Shown: positions 7,086-14,696, counted from the first letter of the stretch. The stretch is DNA of 16,150 nt from an uncultured Rhodospirillaceae bacterium (GCA_913048145.1 CAJWVP010000015.1:1-16150); one strand, 5' to 3'. The notes: generated by a model not told the origin, from the letters alone. Made by a program: numbers and translations.

Positions 7086-7979
7086 CTAGTTGGCGTGTTT
7101 GGGCGCCATTTCCCGGGTCGCGAGCACCACGGCCACTAGAACCAGTCCGCCGCCAGCGTATTGGATGCCCGTCATGCGTTCGCCCAGGATCAAGGCCGCC
7201 GCCACTAAAGTGACTAGGGGTTCCAGGTTGTTGATCATGGATACTGGCGCGGGATTGGCGAGTCGGACAGCCGCCATCAATAGGCACATGCCCGCGATGT
7301 AGCCGGCCGCTGCGATGTTTAGGCCGGTCCATCCGGCACCGTCTGTTGGCAGTGCGACGGTACCAACGCTCAACAGTACGGCGACGACAACCGGCAGGCA
7401 GAATGCCTGGGTGTAAAACGTGAGCGTGAGCGCATCCATGCGCCGGGCCGCCCAGGAGCCGGTTATCATCACGAGACAAGCGCCGACTGCGGCGATCAGG
7501 GCGCAGCCGACACCGCGAAGATCCAGGATCTCGAAGCTCGGCCCCAAAGCCAGGGTCAGGCCCGCGAAGGCTGTGGCGAACGCCGCGACGGTCGCGAGAC
7601 TGGGCGCGCGCCGCTCTGTCAGAGTAGCGTGCACTAATACGATGATCGGAAAAGTGAAGAAGATCAGGGCCGAAAGGCTAACAGGAATGAACAGCACCGA
7701 CGACATGTACCCGAAAGCCACCATGAGGATGCCCAGCACCGTGGCCAACGTGGGCTTTAAAGCGGTCGGGTTGAACGCCCACGGCCGGCGCAAAAAAGCC
7801 ACCAGGCTGGCTATGATTACCGTCGCCACGGCGACCCTGAAAGCGACCAGCGTGGTCGTGGAGACGCCGCTGTCATAGGCGAATCGGGCCGCTGGCGTGA
7901 TCACCCCCAGGCTGATGGAGGCGGCGGCCGCGGCGGCGAGGCCGGTGACCTGTTGTGCCGGGGTTGGTGTAATGGTCAT
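7086..7979 (-). CDS. EamA/DMT-family transporter (10 membrane segments)
   Basis: A 297-residue integral membrane protein with two EamA repeats (about residues 12-142 and 155-290), giving roughly ten transmembrane helices. Small residues dominate the helices, and the second repeat ends with the typical LGERMTGIQYAGGGLVLVAVVL pattern (about 263-284). The drug/metabolite transporter superfamily exports amino acids, nucleosides or other metabolites across the inner membrane; no substrate can be assigned. The ATG at 7979 has only a weak AAGA-like ribosome site. The gene is divergent from ridA, with 115 bases between starts that contain a symmetric inverted repeat, so shared regulation is possible. 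Confidence 0.87.
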   Translation of the reverse strand: MTITPTPAQQVTGLAAAAAASISLGVITPAARFAYDSGVSTTTLVAFRVAVATVIIASLVAFLRRPWAFNPTALKPTLATVLGILMVAFGYMSSVLFIPVSLSALIFFTFPIIVLVHATLTERRAPSLATVAAFATAFAGLTLALGPSFEILDLRGVGCALIAAVGACLVMITGSWAARRMDALTLTFYTQAFCLPVVVAVLLSVGTVALPTDGAGWTGLNIAAAGYIAGMCLLMAAVRLANPAPVSMINNLEPLVTLVAAALILGERMTGIQYAGGGLVLVAVVLATREMAPKHAN

Positions 7980-8016
7980 GGCTTGTCTTTGCGGCTTTTC
8001 CCCGCCGGGCTCAACA

Positions 8017-8046
8017 AAAATCGTGATTGTTGCCCACGACGATTTT
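8017..8046. repeat. inverted repeat between the divergent exporter and ridA genes
   Basis: AAAATCGT (8017-8024) and ACGATTTT (8039-8046) are perfect 8-base inverted copies with 14 bases between, so half-site centres are 22 bases apart, about two DNA turns. It sits between two divergent starts, the right place for a dimeric regulator controlling both genes. As RNA it would also form a modest hairpin with a large loop. Confidence 0.4.
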
Positions 8047-8094
8047 GCTCATTGTGCGAGGATTGGGATGTACAAATTAGGAGACGCGACCACC

Positions 8095-8493
8095 ATGGCT
8101 GTTCCAATCTTTCACAACTTCTCCGCCGCGCCCAAGCATGTGGCGCCGTTCAGCCACGCCGTCGAATGCGAAGGTTGGGTGCAACTGACTGGTCAAATGC
8201 CGACCGATCCGGACGACGACTTGAAACCCTTGCCGGATGGTATTGAAGCGCAGACGCGGCGGGTTATGGATAATCTGATCATTGTCTTAAGTCAGGCTGG
8301 TTTGGGGTTGGAACACGTCTTGTCTGTGCGTGTCTTCATCACCGACTTCAAGCGCGATTACGATGCCATGAATGAGGCCTACAAATCCTACTTCCCAGAT
8401 GACCGTTTGCCGGCGCGGACCTGCGTTGGCGTGACTAGCCTTGCCCGGGACGCATTAGTGGAAATCGACTTGGTCGCCAAACGACCGGAATAG
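8095..8493 (+). CDS. RidA/YjgF family imine deaminase
   Basis: A 132-residue protein with the chorismate-mutase-like trimeric fold of the RidA superfamily. Members hydrolyse reactive enamine/imine intermediates such as 2-aminoacrylate made by PLP enzymes. The key arginine is present in LPARTCVGV (Arg108) and the catalytic-site glutamate in LVEIDLVA (Glu123), matching the active RidA signature. The N-terminal half carries VQLTGQMPTD and the middle VMDNLIIVLSQAGLGLEHVL, both family-typical. I chose ATG 8095, preceded by AGGAG 11 bases upstream, because it gives the normal length; an in-frame ATG at 8068 with GAGGA would add nine residues. The gene is divergent from the exporter. The exact subfamily is uncertain. 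Confidence 0.85.
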   Translation: MAVPIFHNFSAAPKHVAPFSHAVECEGWVQLTGQMPTDPDDDLKPLPDGIEAQTRRVMDNLIIVLSQAGLGLEHVLSVRVFITDFKRDYDAMNEAYKSYFPDDRLPARTCVGVTSLARDALVEIDLVAKRPE

Positions 8494-8522
8494 ATTAACC
8501 TAGCTTCAAGATCTATTGCTCT

Positions 8523-8540
8523 TGATATTTATAAATATCA
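8523..8540. repeat. 18-base perfect AT palindrome
   Basis: TGATATTTATAAATATCA is perfectly self-complementary over 18 bases and lies 30 bases after the ridA stop, in an AT-rich island ahead of the acyl-CoA dehydrogenase gene. It could be an operator or, as RNA, a short stem; there is no T-run directly after it. It stands out against the GC-rich surroundings. Confidence 0.6.
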
Positions 8541-8607
8541 TACGAACATCATAGGAGTGATTCATTATTTTCGCATGTCAAAACAAACGCGCGTATTGAA
8601 ATCCGGG

Positions 8608-8627
8608 ACCCTCGACCAGGGTTTTTT
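8608..8627 (+). terminator. short rho-independent terminator candidate
   Basis: ACCCT (8608-8612), loop CGACC, AGGGT (8618-8622), then five further T (8623-8627). The stem is short but the T-run is right. It would end ridA transcription about 115 bases past the stop and insulate the acyl-CoA dehydrogenase gene, which then needs a promoter in 8628-8690. Confidence 0.5.
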
Positions 8628-8693
8628 GCGCGGCCATCATGCCGGCGCTTTCTACAGTGCAAGTGATGGCAGCGGCAGAGGGAAACAAGACGC

Positions 8694-9833
8694 ATGATCC
8701 GCGACCGGCAGAAAATGAATGAACACCTGGACCGTATCCGAACATTCGTCCGCGATGTCGCTATCCCCAACGAAGATCGAGTGGAGTTGGAGGACCATAT
8801 CCCCGAAGAGGTGATAAACAAACTAAAGGAACTTGGTAGTTTTGGGTGGAGTATCCCCGAGGAATTCGGCGGTGCGGGAATGACGTCGGAGGAGCTGGCG
8901 CTGGCATTCATGGAATTTACGCAATGCTCGGTGGCGTTCAGGGTTTACGGTGGGCAGAACGCGGGGATCGGTTCGGAATGTATCGTCCGCGACGGGACGG
9001 AAAATCAGAAACGCACCTACCTGCCGCAACTGGCCTCGGGCGATATGCTAGGGTGCCTAGCTTTGACCGAAGAATCCGCCGGCTCCGACGCGACAGCTAT
9101 GCAGACACGGGCCGAGAAAGTCGACGGCGGCTATCGAATCAACGGCACGAAACGCTACATCACGCTGGCGCCTATCGCCGACTTGTTCAGTTTGTTCGCG
9201 CGTACGGATGGAGAACGGGGCGGCAAGGGGGTCACCGCCTTCCTGATCGAGCGCGGTACTGACGGCCTGACGACCAGCGGATCCACCCCGAAGATGGGCC
9301 AGGAAGGCGCGCCAATAGGCGAGGTTTACCTAAACGACGTGTTCGTCCCCGACAGCGCCGTTCTTGGCGGTGTCGAGGGCAAGGGGTTCGGGACGGTAAT
9401 GAGGGCACTCAACAAGCAGCGCATCAATTTGTCCGCCCTTTCCACTGGGCCGGCCATTCGTATGCTCGATGACGCTGTCGCTTTCGCTAAGTCGCGTAAG
9501 CAGTTCGACAAGTCCATCGGGGAATTTCAGCTGGTCCAGGCAATGCTGGCTGAATGCAAGGTTGAGATCGAGGCTGCCCGGGCCCTGATCCTCCAGACGG
9601 CCCGCAAGCGCGACCAGGGTGAGGACGTGACCATGGAAGTCAGTCTCTGTAAGTACTTCTCCACTGAGATGTGTGGCCGCGTCGCCGATAAGGCGGTGCA
9701 GATCTTTGGCGGTGCCGGATACGTAAAGGGGACGGGTATTGAACGGTTCTACCGTGACGTGCGGGCCTTTCGGGTCTATGAAGGAACCAGCCAAATTCAT
9801 CTGCTCAACATCGCGAAGCACCTGCTGAACTGA
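8694..9833 (+). CDS. acyl-CoA dehydrogenase
   Basis: A 379-residue FAD-dependent acyl-CoA dehydrogenase, the family's usual length. Order of domains: helical N-terminal part (about 1-115), beta domain with LGCLALTEESAGSDATAM (about 118-135, FAD and substrate contacts) and RINGTKRYIT (about 148-157), then the C-terminal helical domain. FGGAGYVKGTGIERFYRDVR and YEGTSQI are characteristic; Glu363 in YEGTSQI is at the catalytic-base position of short and medium chain enzymes. It makes a 2,3-double bond in an acyl-CoA and passes electrons to ETF. The acyl chain cannot be told from sequence. ATG 8694 has GAGGG 11 bases upstream; ATG 8715 is an alternative. It stands alone, with a terminator candidate before it and a hairpin after it. 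Confidence 0.92.
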   Translation: MIRDRQKMNEHLDRIRTFVRDVAIPNEDRVELEDHIPEEVINKLKELGSFGWSIPEEFGGAGMTSEELALAFMEFTQCSVAFRVYGGQNAGIGSECIVRDGTENQKRTYLPQLASGDMLGCLALTEESAGSDATAMQTRAEKVDGGYRINGTKRYITLAPIADLFSLFARTDGERGGKGVTAFLIERGTDGLTTSGSTPKMGQEGAPIGEVYLNDVFVPDSAVLGGVEGKGFGTVMRALNKQRINLSALSTGPAIRMLDDAVAFAKSRKQFDKSIGEFQLVQAMLAECKVEIEAARALILQTARKRDQGEDVTMEVSLCKYFSTEMCGRVADKAVQIFGGAGYVKGTGIERFYRDVRAFRVYEGTSQIHLLNIAKHLLN

Positions 9834-9855
9834 CCCGACGGAACCTGATCCCATA

Positions 9856-9881
9856 AGCCGAACGCCTAAACGCCTTCGGCT
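9856..9881 (+). terminator. hairpin after the acyl-CoA dehydrogenase gene
   Basis: AGCCGAA (9856-9862) pairs with TTCGGCT (9875-9881) across a 12-base loop, 23 bases after the stop. No T-run follows, so it may be an mRNA-end hairpin or a rho-dependent context rather than an intrinsic terminator. Confidence 0.35.
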
Positions 9882-9896
9882 AGCCCATTGAAGACG

Positions 9897-10140
9897 ATGT
9901 GCTCGACTGGTCTGTGTGTCTCCCACCGCCGCGGACAGAAGTCTTCGGCCGCATCTCCGGGTCTAGCACGTGGATCCAGACCGCCACGCCGCCAATATTT
10001 TTTTCAAAGCGATCAAGGAGGCCTTTGACAACAACCTATGGACTTACTTGGGCTCAGTTCCTCTTGTGGATGAAGCGGATTTTCACCAATGGTTGGTGGC
10101 GTCGGCAACGGGTTAAGATCCGCAAATCTTCGCCATCGTC
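9897..10140 (+). pseudogene. truncated, frameshifted RimJ/RimL-like GNAT acetyltransferase
   Basis: The plus strand from ATG/GTG 9897-9899 reads LDWSVCLPPPRTEVFGRIS in one frame. It then continues in another frame from 9970 as VDPDRHAANIFFKAI, then WTYLGSVPLVDEADFHQWLVA, to a TAA at 10114-10116, and after that stop reads DPQIFAIV up to 10140. In order this matches the N-terminus of RimJ-like GNAT proteins as I know them (PPRTVLEGRYVRLEPLDPxRH, then LWTYLPYGPF, then FxxWL, then DPxxFAIV). Three defects are visible: a frameshift near 9960-9970, an in-frame TAA, and loss of the remaining two thirds, including the acetyl-CoA loop, at the creatinase stop codon. This fills the 307-base gap between the acyl-CoA dehydrogenase and creatinase genes. 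Confidence 0.7.
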
Positions 10141-11343
10141 TCAGCCGACGACGATGTTGTGGTCCGGTCCGTAGGGGAAGCTGGTGATGTTGTCCGCACC
10201 GTCTTCAGTGACCACCAAAATGTCATGCTCCCGGTAGCCGCCGGAGCCGGGCATGCCCTCGGGCAGCATTATCATGGGTTCCATGGAAACGACCATATTT
10301 GGCTCCAGTACGGTCTCGATATCCTCACGCAGCTCCAAGCCCGCCTCGCGTCCGTAGTAGTGGCTTAGCACGCCGAAGGAATGGCCGTATCCGAACGTGC
10401 GGTACTGCAGAAGGTCATGGGACTTGTAGATCTCGTTCAATTCATGGGCGATGTCGCAGCAGCGTGCGCCGGGCTTGATCAGTTCCAGGCCGCGTTCGTG
10501 GACCTCGACGTTGACGTTCCATAGGCGCAGGTGTTCGTCGCTGGCGTGGTCGAGGAATAGGGTGCGCTCCAGCGCTGTGTAGTAGCCCGCGATCATGGGG
10601 AAACAGTTAAGGCTGAGGATGTCGCCCTTCTGCACGCGGCGGCTGGTCACCGGGTTGTGCGCGCCGTCTGTGTTGATACCCGACTGGAACCAGGTCCAGG
10701 TATCCATGAGTTCGGCGTTCGGGAAACGCGTGGCGATCTCTCGGACCATGGCGCCGGTAGACGCCAGGGCTACTTCGTATTCTGGGACGTCCTCGGTGAT
10801 TGCCGCGACGCAAGCCACGCCGCCGATGTCGGCCACCTGGGCGCCGTGTTTGATATGTCCGATCTCCTCATCCGACTTGATCATACGGAGCGCCATCGCC
10901 TTCGGCGCGATATCGACCAACTCCGTGTTCGGCAGCGCGCCGATCATCTTGCCCAAGTTGGTCACCGTCAGGTTGTCTTGTTCGATACCGACCCGGCCGC
11001 CCGTTGGCGCGAGTTGTTGGATCGCGCGGAAGTAATTGTCACGCTCCCAGTCCGTGTAGATCAGGTTGTTGCCGAAGGTGCGCCGCCAGGGCTGACCGCC
11101 GTCGATGTTGGCGCTGACCGACGTCGCCGTGTCGTGGGTGACGACGAAGGCATAAAATCGACCAAAGTGGCAGAACAAGAAATCCGAATAGTAGTTGATA
11201 TTTTGGTACGATGTGAATACCACCGCATCCAGGTTCTGTTCGACCATTAGGTCGCGAAGCCTCGATAAACGGATGGCGTATTCCTCTTGGGAAAAGGTGT
11301 TGGGGACGCGTTCGCCGTTCTCGATGGTAATCAGATTTTCCAT
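10141..11343 (-). CDS. creatinase (creatine amidinohydrolase)
   Basis: A 400-residue member of the M24 'pita-bread' fold that matches creatinase along its whole length rather than a metallopeptidase. Creatinase hydrolyses creatine to sarcosine and urea in the cytosol, without metal. From memory of the Pseudomonas putida enzyme (403 residues), catalytic His232, Glu262 and Glu358 correspond here to His229 (NTDGAHNPVT), Glu259 (YYTALERT) and Glu355 (VSMEPM), all at the same offset of three; Arg332 (YYGREAG) matches the substrate-contacting arginine 335. Diagnostic blocks are FTSYQNINYYSDFLFCHFGR, SANIDGGQPWRRT and LMDTWTWFQSGINTDG. AGGAG eight bases before ATG 11343 fixes the start. No creatininase, sarcosine oxidase or creatine transporter gene is nearby, so the product must be handled by genes elsewhere. 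Confidence 0.93.
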   Translation of the reverse strand: MENLITIENGERVPNTFSQEEYAIRLSRLRDLMVEQNLDAVVFTSYQNINYYSDFLFCHFGRFYAFVVTHDTATSVSANIDGGQPWRRTFGNNLIYTDWERDNYFRAIQQLAPTGGRVGIEQDNLTVTNLGKMIGALPNTELVDIAPKAMALRMIKSDEEIGHIKHGAQVADIGGVACVAAITEDVPEYEVALASTGAMVREIATRFPNAELMDTWTWFQSGINTDGAHNPVTSRRVQKGDILSLNCFPMIAGYYTALERTLFLDHASDEHLRLWNVNVEVHERGLELIKPGARCCDIAHELNEIYKSHDLLQYRTFGYGHSFGVLSHYYGREAGLELREDIETVLEPNMVVSMEPMIMLPEGMPGSGGYREHDILVVTEDGADNITSFPYGPDHNIVVG

Positions 11344-11378
11344 GACCGAAGCTCCTGTCTAGCATGCGATTGGCCGCG

Positions 11379-11407
11379 TCTTTAGTCCGCCGTCGGGAGG
11401 GGGTCAA
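11379..11407 (-). promoter_or_regulatory. sigma70-like promoter candidate for creatinase
   Basis: On the minus strand TTGACC (11407-11402) and TAAAGA (11384-11379) are 17 bases apart. The -35 box matches five of six consensus positions and the -10 box three. It lies 36 bases before the creatinase ATG, leaving room for the AGGAG ribosome site. Confidence 0.35.
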
Positions 11408-11480
11408 TGGCTGATTGTTCGGGCGTCACGACGGCTATTCTAGGATTGCATAGAGGCCTCACATTCGAATGGGTGAAGTG

Positions 11481-11509
11481 TTGCCGTTTCTGAAAAACTT
11501 GGCCATAGT
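11481..11509 (+). promoter_or_regulatory. weak promoter candidate upstream of the pnt operon
   Basis: TTGCCG (11481-11486) and CATAGT (11504-11509) are 17 bases apart, four of six matches each. An alternative nearer the gene is TTGATT (11583-11588) with TATACA (11604-11609), but its spacer is only 15. The region 11520-11610 is AT-rich, as expected for a promoter of a housekeeping operon. Confidence 0.25.
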
Positions 11510-11640
11510 CTGGAAACGCGTCAAAAAGCAGAAGCATATTTTTATAAAACGGGATAAATAACCTTAATAAAATAGGAATTCGTTGATTTTGCAGTGCAGC
11601 AATTATACAACTCCCGCGAATTGACGAGAGGGCTTCCAAC

Positions 11641-12840
11641 ATGAATATCGCCATACTCAAAGAGCGCCGCGCCGACGAGCAGCGGGTCGCCGCTGCACCG
11701 GAAACTGTCGAGAAGCTTATCGGGCTAGGGTTTTCCGTGGCCGTTGAGAAGGGCGCAGGCGAATCCGCAGCGTTTCCCGATTCCGCATACAAGATTGTGG
11801 GCGCGACAATTGCCGCATCGGCGTCGGCCGCGGCCAAGTCGGCGGACATCGTCCTCAAAGTGCAGGGGCCGGACACGGCGGAGCTGAAGAATTTCAAAAA
11901 AGGCGCGATCGTGATGGCGCACTTAGGCGCGCTCAGCGACGGGAAGGGGATTGCTGCTATCGCCCAAGCGGGCGTGACCGGCCTGGCCATGGAACTGATG
12001 CCGCGGATCACCCGGGCGCAGGGCATGGATATTCTCTCCAGCCAATCAAACCTGGCGGGCTACAAATCCGTTTTGGATGCGGCCAGTGAGTTTTGCCGGG
12101 CGTTCCCGATGATGATGACCGCGGCCGGTACGGTGGCGCCGGCGAGGGCGTTCATAATGGGCGTCGGCGTCGCAGGGCTTCAGGCGATTGCCACCGCGAA
12201 GCGCCTGGGCGCAGTGGTCACAGCGACGGACGTCCGCCCAGCCACTAAAGAGCAGGTGGAAAGTCTGGGCGGTAAGTTTCTGGAAGTCGATCCTGATATG
12301 GAGAGGGACGCGCAGACCGAAGGCGGTTACGCCAAGGAGATGCCGCCCGAGTACTTCGAAAAACAGAAGGCCGTCGTTGCTGAGCATATCAAGAAGCAGG
12401 ACATCGTCATCACCACCGCTTTGATCCCGGGACGGCAGGCGCCGACCCTGGTGACCAAGGAAATGGTTGAGAGCATGCAGCCTGGCGCGGTGATCGTCGA
12501 TTTGGCCGTGGAAGCCGGCGGCAACGTTGTCGGCGCCAAGCTGGGCGAAGTGGTGACCACGGCGAACGGCGTGAAGATCGTCGGCCACGCCAACGTGCCG
12601 GGCCGTCTGGCTCAGGACGCGAGCACGTTGTTCGGGCGCAACCTTCTGAATTTCCTGACCCCCTTTGTGGATAAGGAAAGCAAGACCTTAGTCATTGATT
12701 GGGAGGACGAATTGGTCATAGGCACCCTGGTGACCAAGGACGGCAAGGTGGTGAACGGTCGTGTGCCAGGCGCCACGGCGCCGAAGAAGGCATCGGCGAA
12801 GAAAGAGCAGCCTAAGAAATCTGCGAAGAAGGAGGCCTAG
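11641..12840 (+). CDS. pntA: NAD(P) transhydrogenase subunit alpha part 1 (NAD-binding dI)
   Basis: A 399-residue soluble dI component of proton-translocating transhydrogenase, which passes hydride from NADH to NADP+ at the cytoplasmic face of the inner membrane. Domain order: alanine-dehydrogenase/PNT N-terminal domain (about 4-137), then the NAD-binding Rossmann domain. Residues known in the Rhodospirillum rubrum protein map with a constant offset of five: Arg122, Gln127, Asp130 and Ser133 in RITRAQGMDILSS, and Asp197 in TATDVRP. The glycine motif is GVGVAGLQ (174-181). The last 18 residues are a lysine/alanine-rich tail (KKASAKK...KKSAKKEA), likely a flexible extension. The ATG follows GAGAGGG. 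This gene is the first of three, with 3 bases to pntAB; the split alpha subunit is the alphaproteobacterial arrangement. Confidence 0.95.
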   Translation: MNIAILKERRADEQRVAAAPETVEKLIGLGFSVAVEKGAGESAAFPDSAYKIVGATIAASASAAAKSADIVLKVQGPDTAELKNFKKGAIVMAHLGALSDGKGIAAIAQAGVTGLAMELMPRITRAQGMDILSSQSNLAGYKSVLDAASEFCRAFPMMMTAAGTVAPARAFIMGVGVAGLQAIATAKRLGAVVTATDVRPATKEQVESLGGKFLEVDPDMERDAQTEGGYAKEMPPEYFEKQKAVVAEHIKKQDIVITTALIPGRQAPTLVTKEMVESMQPGAVIVDLAVEAGGNVVGAKLGEVVTTANGVKIVGHANVPGRLAQDASTLFGRNLLNFLTPFVDKESKTLVIDWEDELVIGTLVTKDGKVVNGRVPGATAPKKASAKKEQPKKSAKKEA

Positions 12841-12843
12841 GCC

Positions 12844-13257
12844 ATGGACGCGGCAACCATTCAGGATCAAGCCTCGAAGCTGGCAACGAAAGCCGCCGAG
12901 GTGTCGAACGAGGCAGAGAAGCTGGTCCAAAGCACGACGCATCTGGTCGACGTTCAGGCCGCCGCGGCGGCTGGTGGATTTGATTTCCTCAGCCTGTTCT
13001 TCATCTTCGTGATGGCGTGTTTCGTTGGGTTCTACGTTGTGTGGAGCGTGACGCCGGCCCTGCATTCGCCGCTTATGGCGGTGACCAACGCCATCTCGTC
13101 GGTGATCATCGTCGGCGGTCTGTTGGCAGCCGGCCCCGGGGACATGGACTTTTCCAAAGTCATGGGCTTTTGCGCTGTAACGTTAGCGTCGGTGAATATC
13201 TTCGGCGGCTTCATCGTGACCCAGCGCATGCTCGGCATGTTTAAGAAAAAGAAATAG
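12844..13257 (+). CDS. pntAB: NAD(P) transhydrogenase subunit alpha part 2 (membrane)
   Basis: A 137-residue membrane component carrying the part of dII that in enterobacteria is fused to the alpha chain. Residues 1-46 are alanine/glutamate-rich and probably form an amphipathic helix linking to dI. Three transmembrane helices follow at about 48-68, 79-97 and 105-127, ending in a basic KKKK tail on the cytoplasmic side. PALHSPLMAVTNAISS (71-86) is the most conserved family block. The extended N-terminal linker is longer than in minimal homologues, which start close to the first helix. Translation is probably coupled to pntA, whose stop is 3 bases upstream and whose last codons include AAGGAGG as ribosome site. 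Confidence 0.95.
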   Translation: MDAATIQDQASKLATKAAEVSNEAEKLVQSTTHLVDVQAAAAAGGFDFLSLFFIFVMACFVGFYVVWSVTPALHSPLMAVTNAISSVIIVGGLLAAGPGDMDFSKVMGFCAVTLASVNIFGGFIVTQRMLGMFKKKK

Positions 13258-13269
13258 GGGAGCCGGATC

Positions 13270-14661
13270 ATGAGTGGAACATTGACGGGCTTCGCCTATC
13301 TCATTTCCTCGGTGCTGTTCATTTTGGCGCTCCGGGGACTGTCCTCACCGGAAACGGCCCGCCAGGGCAACATCTTCGGCATCGCCGGTATGGTCATCGC
13401 CGTGGCCACGACCCTGGCTGCTCCTTCTGTGGTCAGCTTTGAACTGATCGTGCTCGGCATCGTTATTGGCGGTGCCGCGGGTACCATTATCGCTCGCAAG
13501 ATCGAGATGACGGCCCTGCCGCAGCTGGTCGCGGCCTTCCACTCGCTGGTGGGCCTGGCCGCTGTGTTCGTCGCCGTAGCGGCATTCTATAAACCGGAGG
13601 CTTACGGTATCGGTACGTTTGGCGACATTCACACGGCCAGCATCATTGAGCTGTCCTTAGGCCTTGTCATTGGCGCCATTACCTTCTCCGGCTCGGTCAT
13701 CGCGTTCGCCAAGCTGCAGGGCTTGATGAGCGGCAATCCCATCATCTTCAATTACCAGCACGGCCTCAATGCCTTGATTGCGACGATCATTGTGATGTTG
13801 ATCTTCACCCTGATCGGTGGTCAGACGGAGGGCGTGTTCTGGGGGCTGGCGATCCTCGCCTTCGCCATCGGTTTTCTAATCATCATCCCCATCGGCGGCG
13901 CTGACATGCCGGTCGTGGTGTCGATGCTGAATTCGTATTCTGGTTGGGCCGCCTGTGGTATCGGCTTCACGTTGTCAAACCCAGCCTTGATCGTGACTGG
14001 CGCTCTGGTCGGGTCATCGGGCGCGATCCTTAGTTACATCATGTGCAAGGGCATGAACCGCTCCATCATCAACGTGTTGCTGGGTGGCTTCGGCGGCGAT
14101 ACGGCCGCGGCGCCGAGCGCGGACATGGGCGACAAGAACGCCAAGGCCGGGGCCGCCGACGATGCGGCTTTTCTGATGAAGAACGCCAACAAGGTAATCA
14201 TCGTGCCGGGTTATGGTATGGCCGTGGCCCAGGCACAGCACGCACTTCGCGAAATGTGCGACCTGTTGAAGGCGGAAGGAGTGGAGGTAGCCTACGCCAT
14301 CCACCCAGTCGCGGGCCGTATGCCTGGGCACATGAACGTGCTCTTGGCCGAAGCCAACGTACCCTATGATGAGGTATTCGAGTTGGAGGCGATCAACCAC
14401 GAGTTTTCTACCGCCGACGTGGCCTACATAATTGGCGCTAACGACACCACCAACCCGGTGGCCAAGACCGATCCGCAGAGTCCTATCGCCGGCATGCCGA
14501 TCCTGGACGTGGAGAAGTCGGGGACGGTGTTGTTCGTGAAGCGGTCGCTAAGTGCGGGATACGCCGGCGTCGACAATCCGTTGTTCTATGCCGACAACAC
14601 CCTGATGCTTTTCGGCGACGCCAAGAAGATGACGGAGGAGATTGTGCAAGCGCTTGGATAA
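13270..14661 (+). CDS. pntB: NAD(P) transhydrogenase subunit beta
   Basis: A 463-residue subunit with about nine transmembrane helices (residues 1-265, rest of dII) followed by a short linker and the NADP(H)-binding dIII (about 290-463). His91 in QLVAAFHSLVGLAAV coincides with the proton-channel histidine 91 known in E. coli. The dIII motifs are all present: IIVPGYGMAVAQAQ, HPVAGRMPGHMNVLLAEA, IIGANDTTNPVA and KRSLSAGYAGVDNPLFY, which form the NADP site and its lid. The enzyme uses the proton gradient to make NADPH. AGGGGAGCC lies before ATG 13270, 12 bases after pntAB. A short AT palindrome follows the stop, so the operon probably ends here. Confidence 0.96.
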   Translation: MSGTLTGFAYLISSVLFILALRGLSSPETARQGNIFGIAGMVIAVATTLAAPSVVSFELIVLGIVIGGAAGTIIARKIEMTALPQLVAAFHSLVGLAAVFVAVAAFYKPEAYGIGTFGDIHTASIIELSLGLVIGAITFSGSVIAFAKLQGLMSGNPIIFNYQHGLNALIATIIVMLIFTLIGGQTEGVFWGLAILAFAIGFLIIIPIGGADMPVVVSMLNSYSGWAACGIGFTLSNPALIVTGALVGSSGAILSYIMCKGMNRSIINVLLGGFGGDTAAAPSADMGDKNAKAGAADDAAFLMKNANKVIIVPGYGMAVAQAQHALREMCDLLKAEGVEVAYAIHPVAGRMPGHMNVLLAEANVPYDEVFELEAINHEFSTADVAYIIGANDTTNPVAKTDPQSPIAGMPILDVEKSGTVLFVKRSLSAGYAGVDNPLFYADNTLMLFGDAKKMTEEIVQALG

Positions 14662-14662
14662 G

Positions 14663-14696
14663 TGCGCCTTCCATTGTTTTATAAAACGCTCGCGCA
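14663..14696 (+). terminator. imperfect hairpin after pntB
   Basis: TGCGC (14663-14667) and GCGCA (14692-14696) enclose the 12-base perfect palindrome GTTTTATAAAAC (14676-14687), starting 2 bases after the stop. As RNA this gives a long imperfect stem; a T-rich stretch (TTTTTTCTGG) comes at about 14709. It is the best end-of-operon signal seen, but is not a textbook terminator. Confidence 0.3.

Noticed and set aside
7897..8094. N-terminal extension of ridA by 66 codons
   Set aside because: It would overlap the divergent exporter gene, reads as low-complexity alanine/arginine, and exceeds the normal RidA length; the internal ATG with AGGAG is better.
9330..9926. 198-codon minus-strand open frame
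   Set aside because: It is antisense to the acyl-CoA dehydrogenase C-terminal domain, has no recognisable motif and no convincing ribosome site.
10657..11250. 197-codon plus-strand open frame
   Set aside because: It lies wholly antisense to the creatinase gene, whose protein matches a known family along its length; the antisense product has low-complexity Arg/Asp composition.
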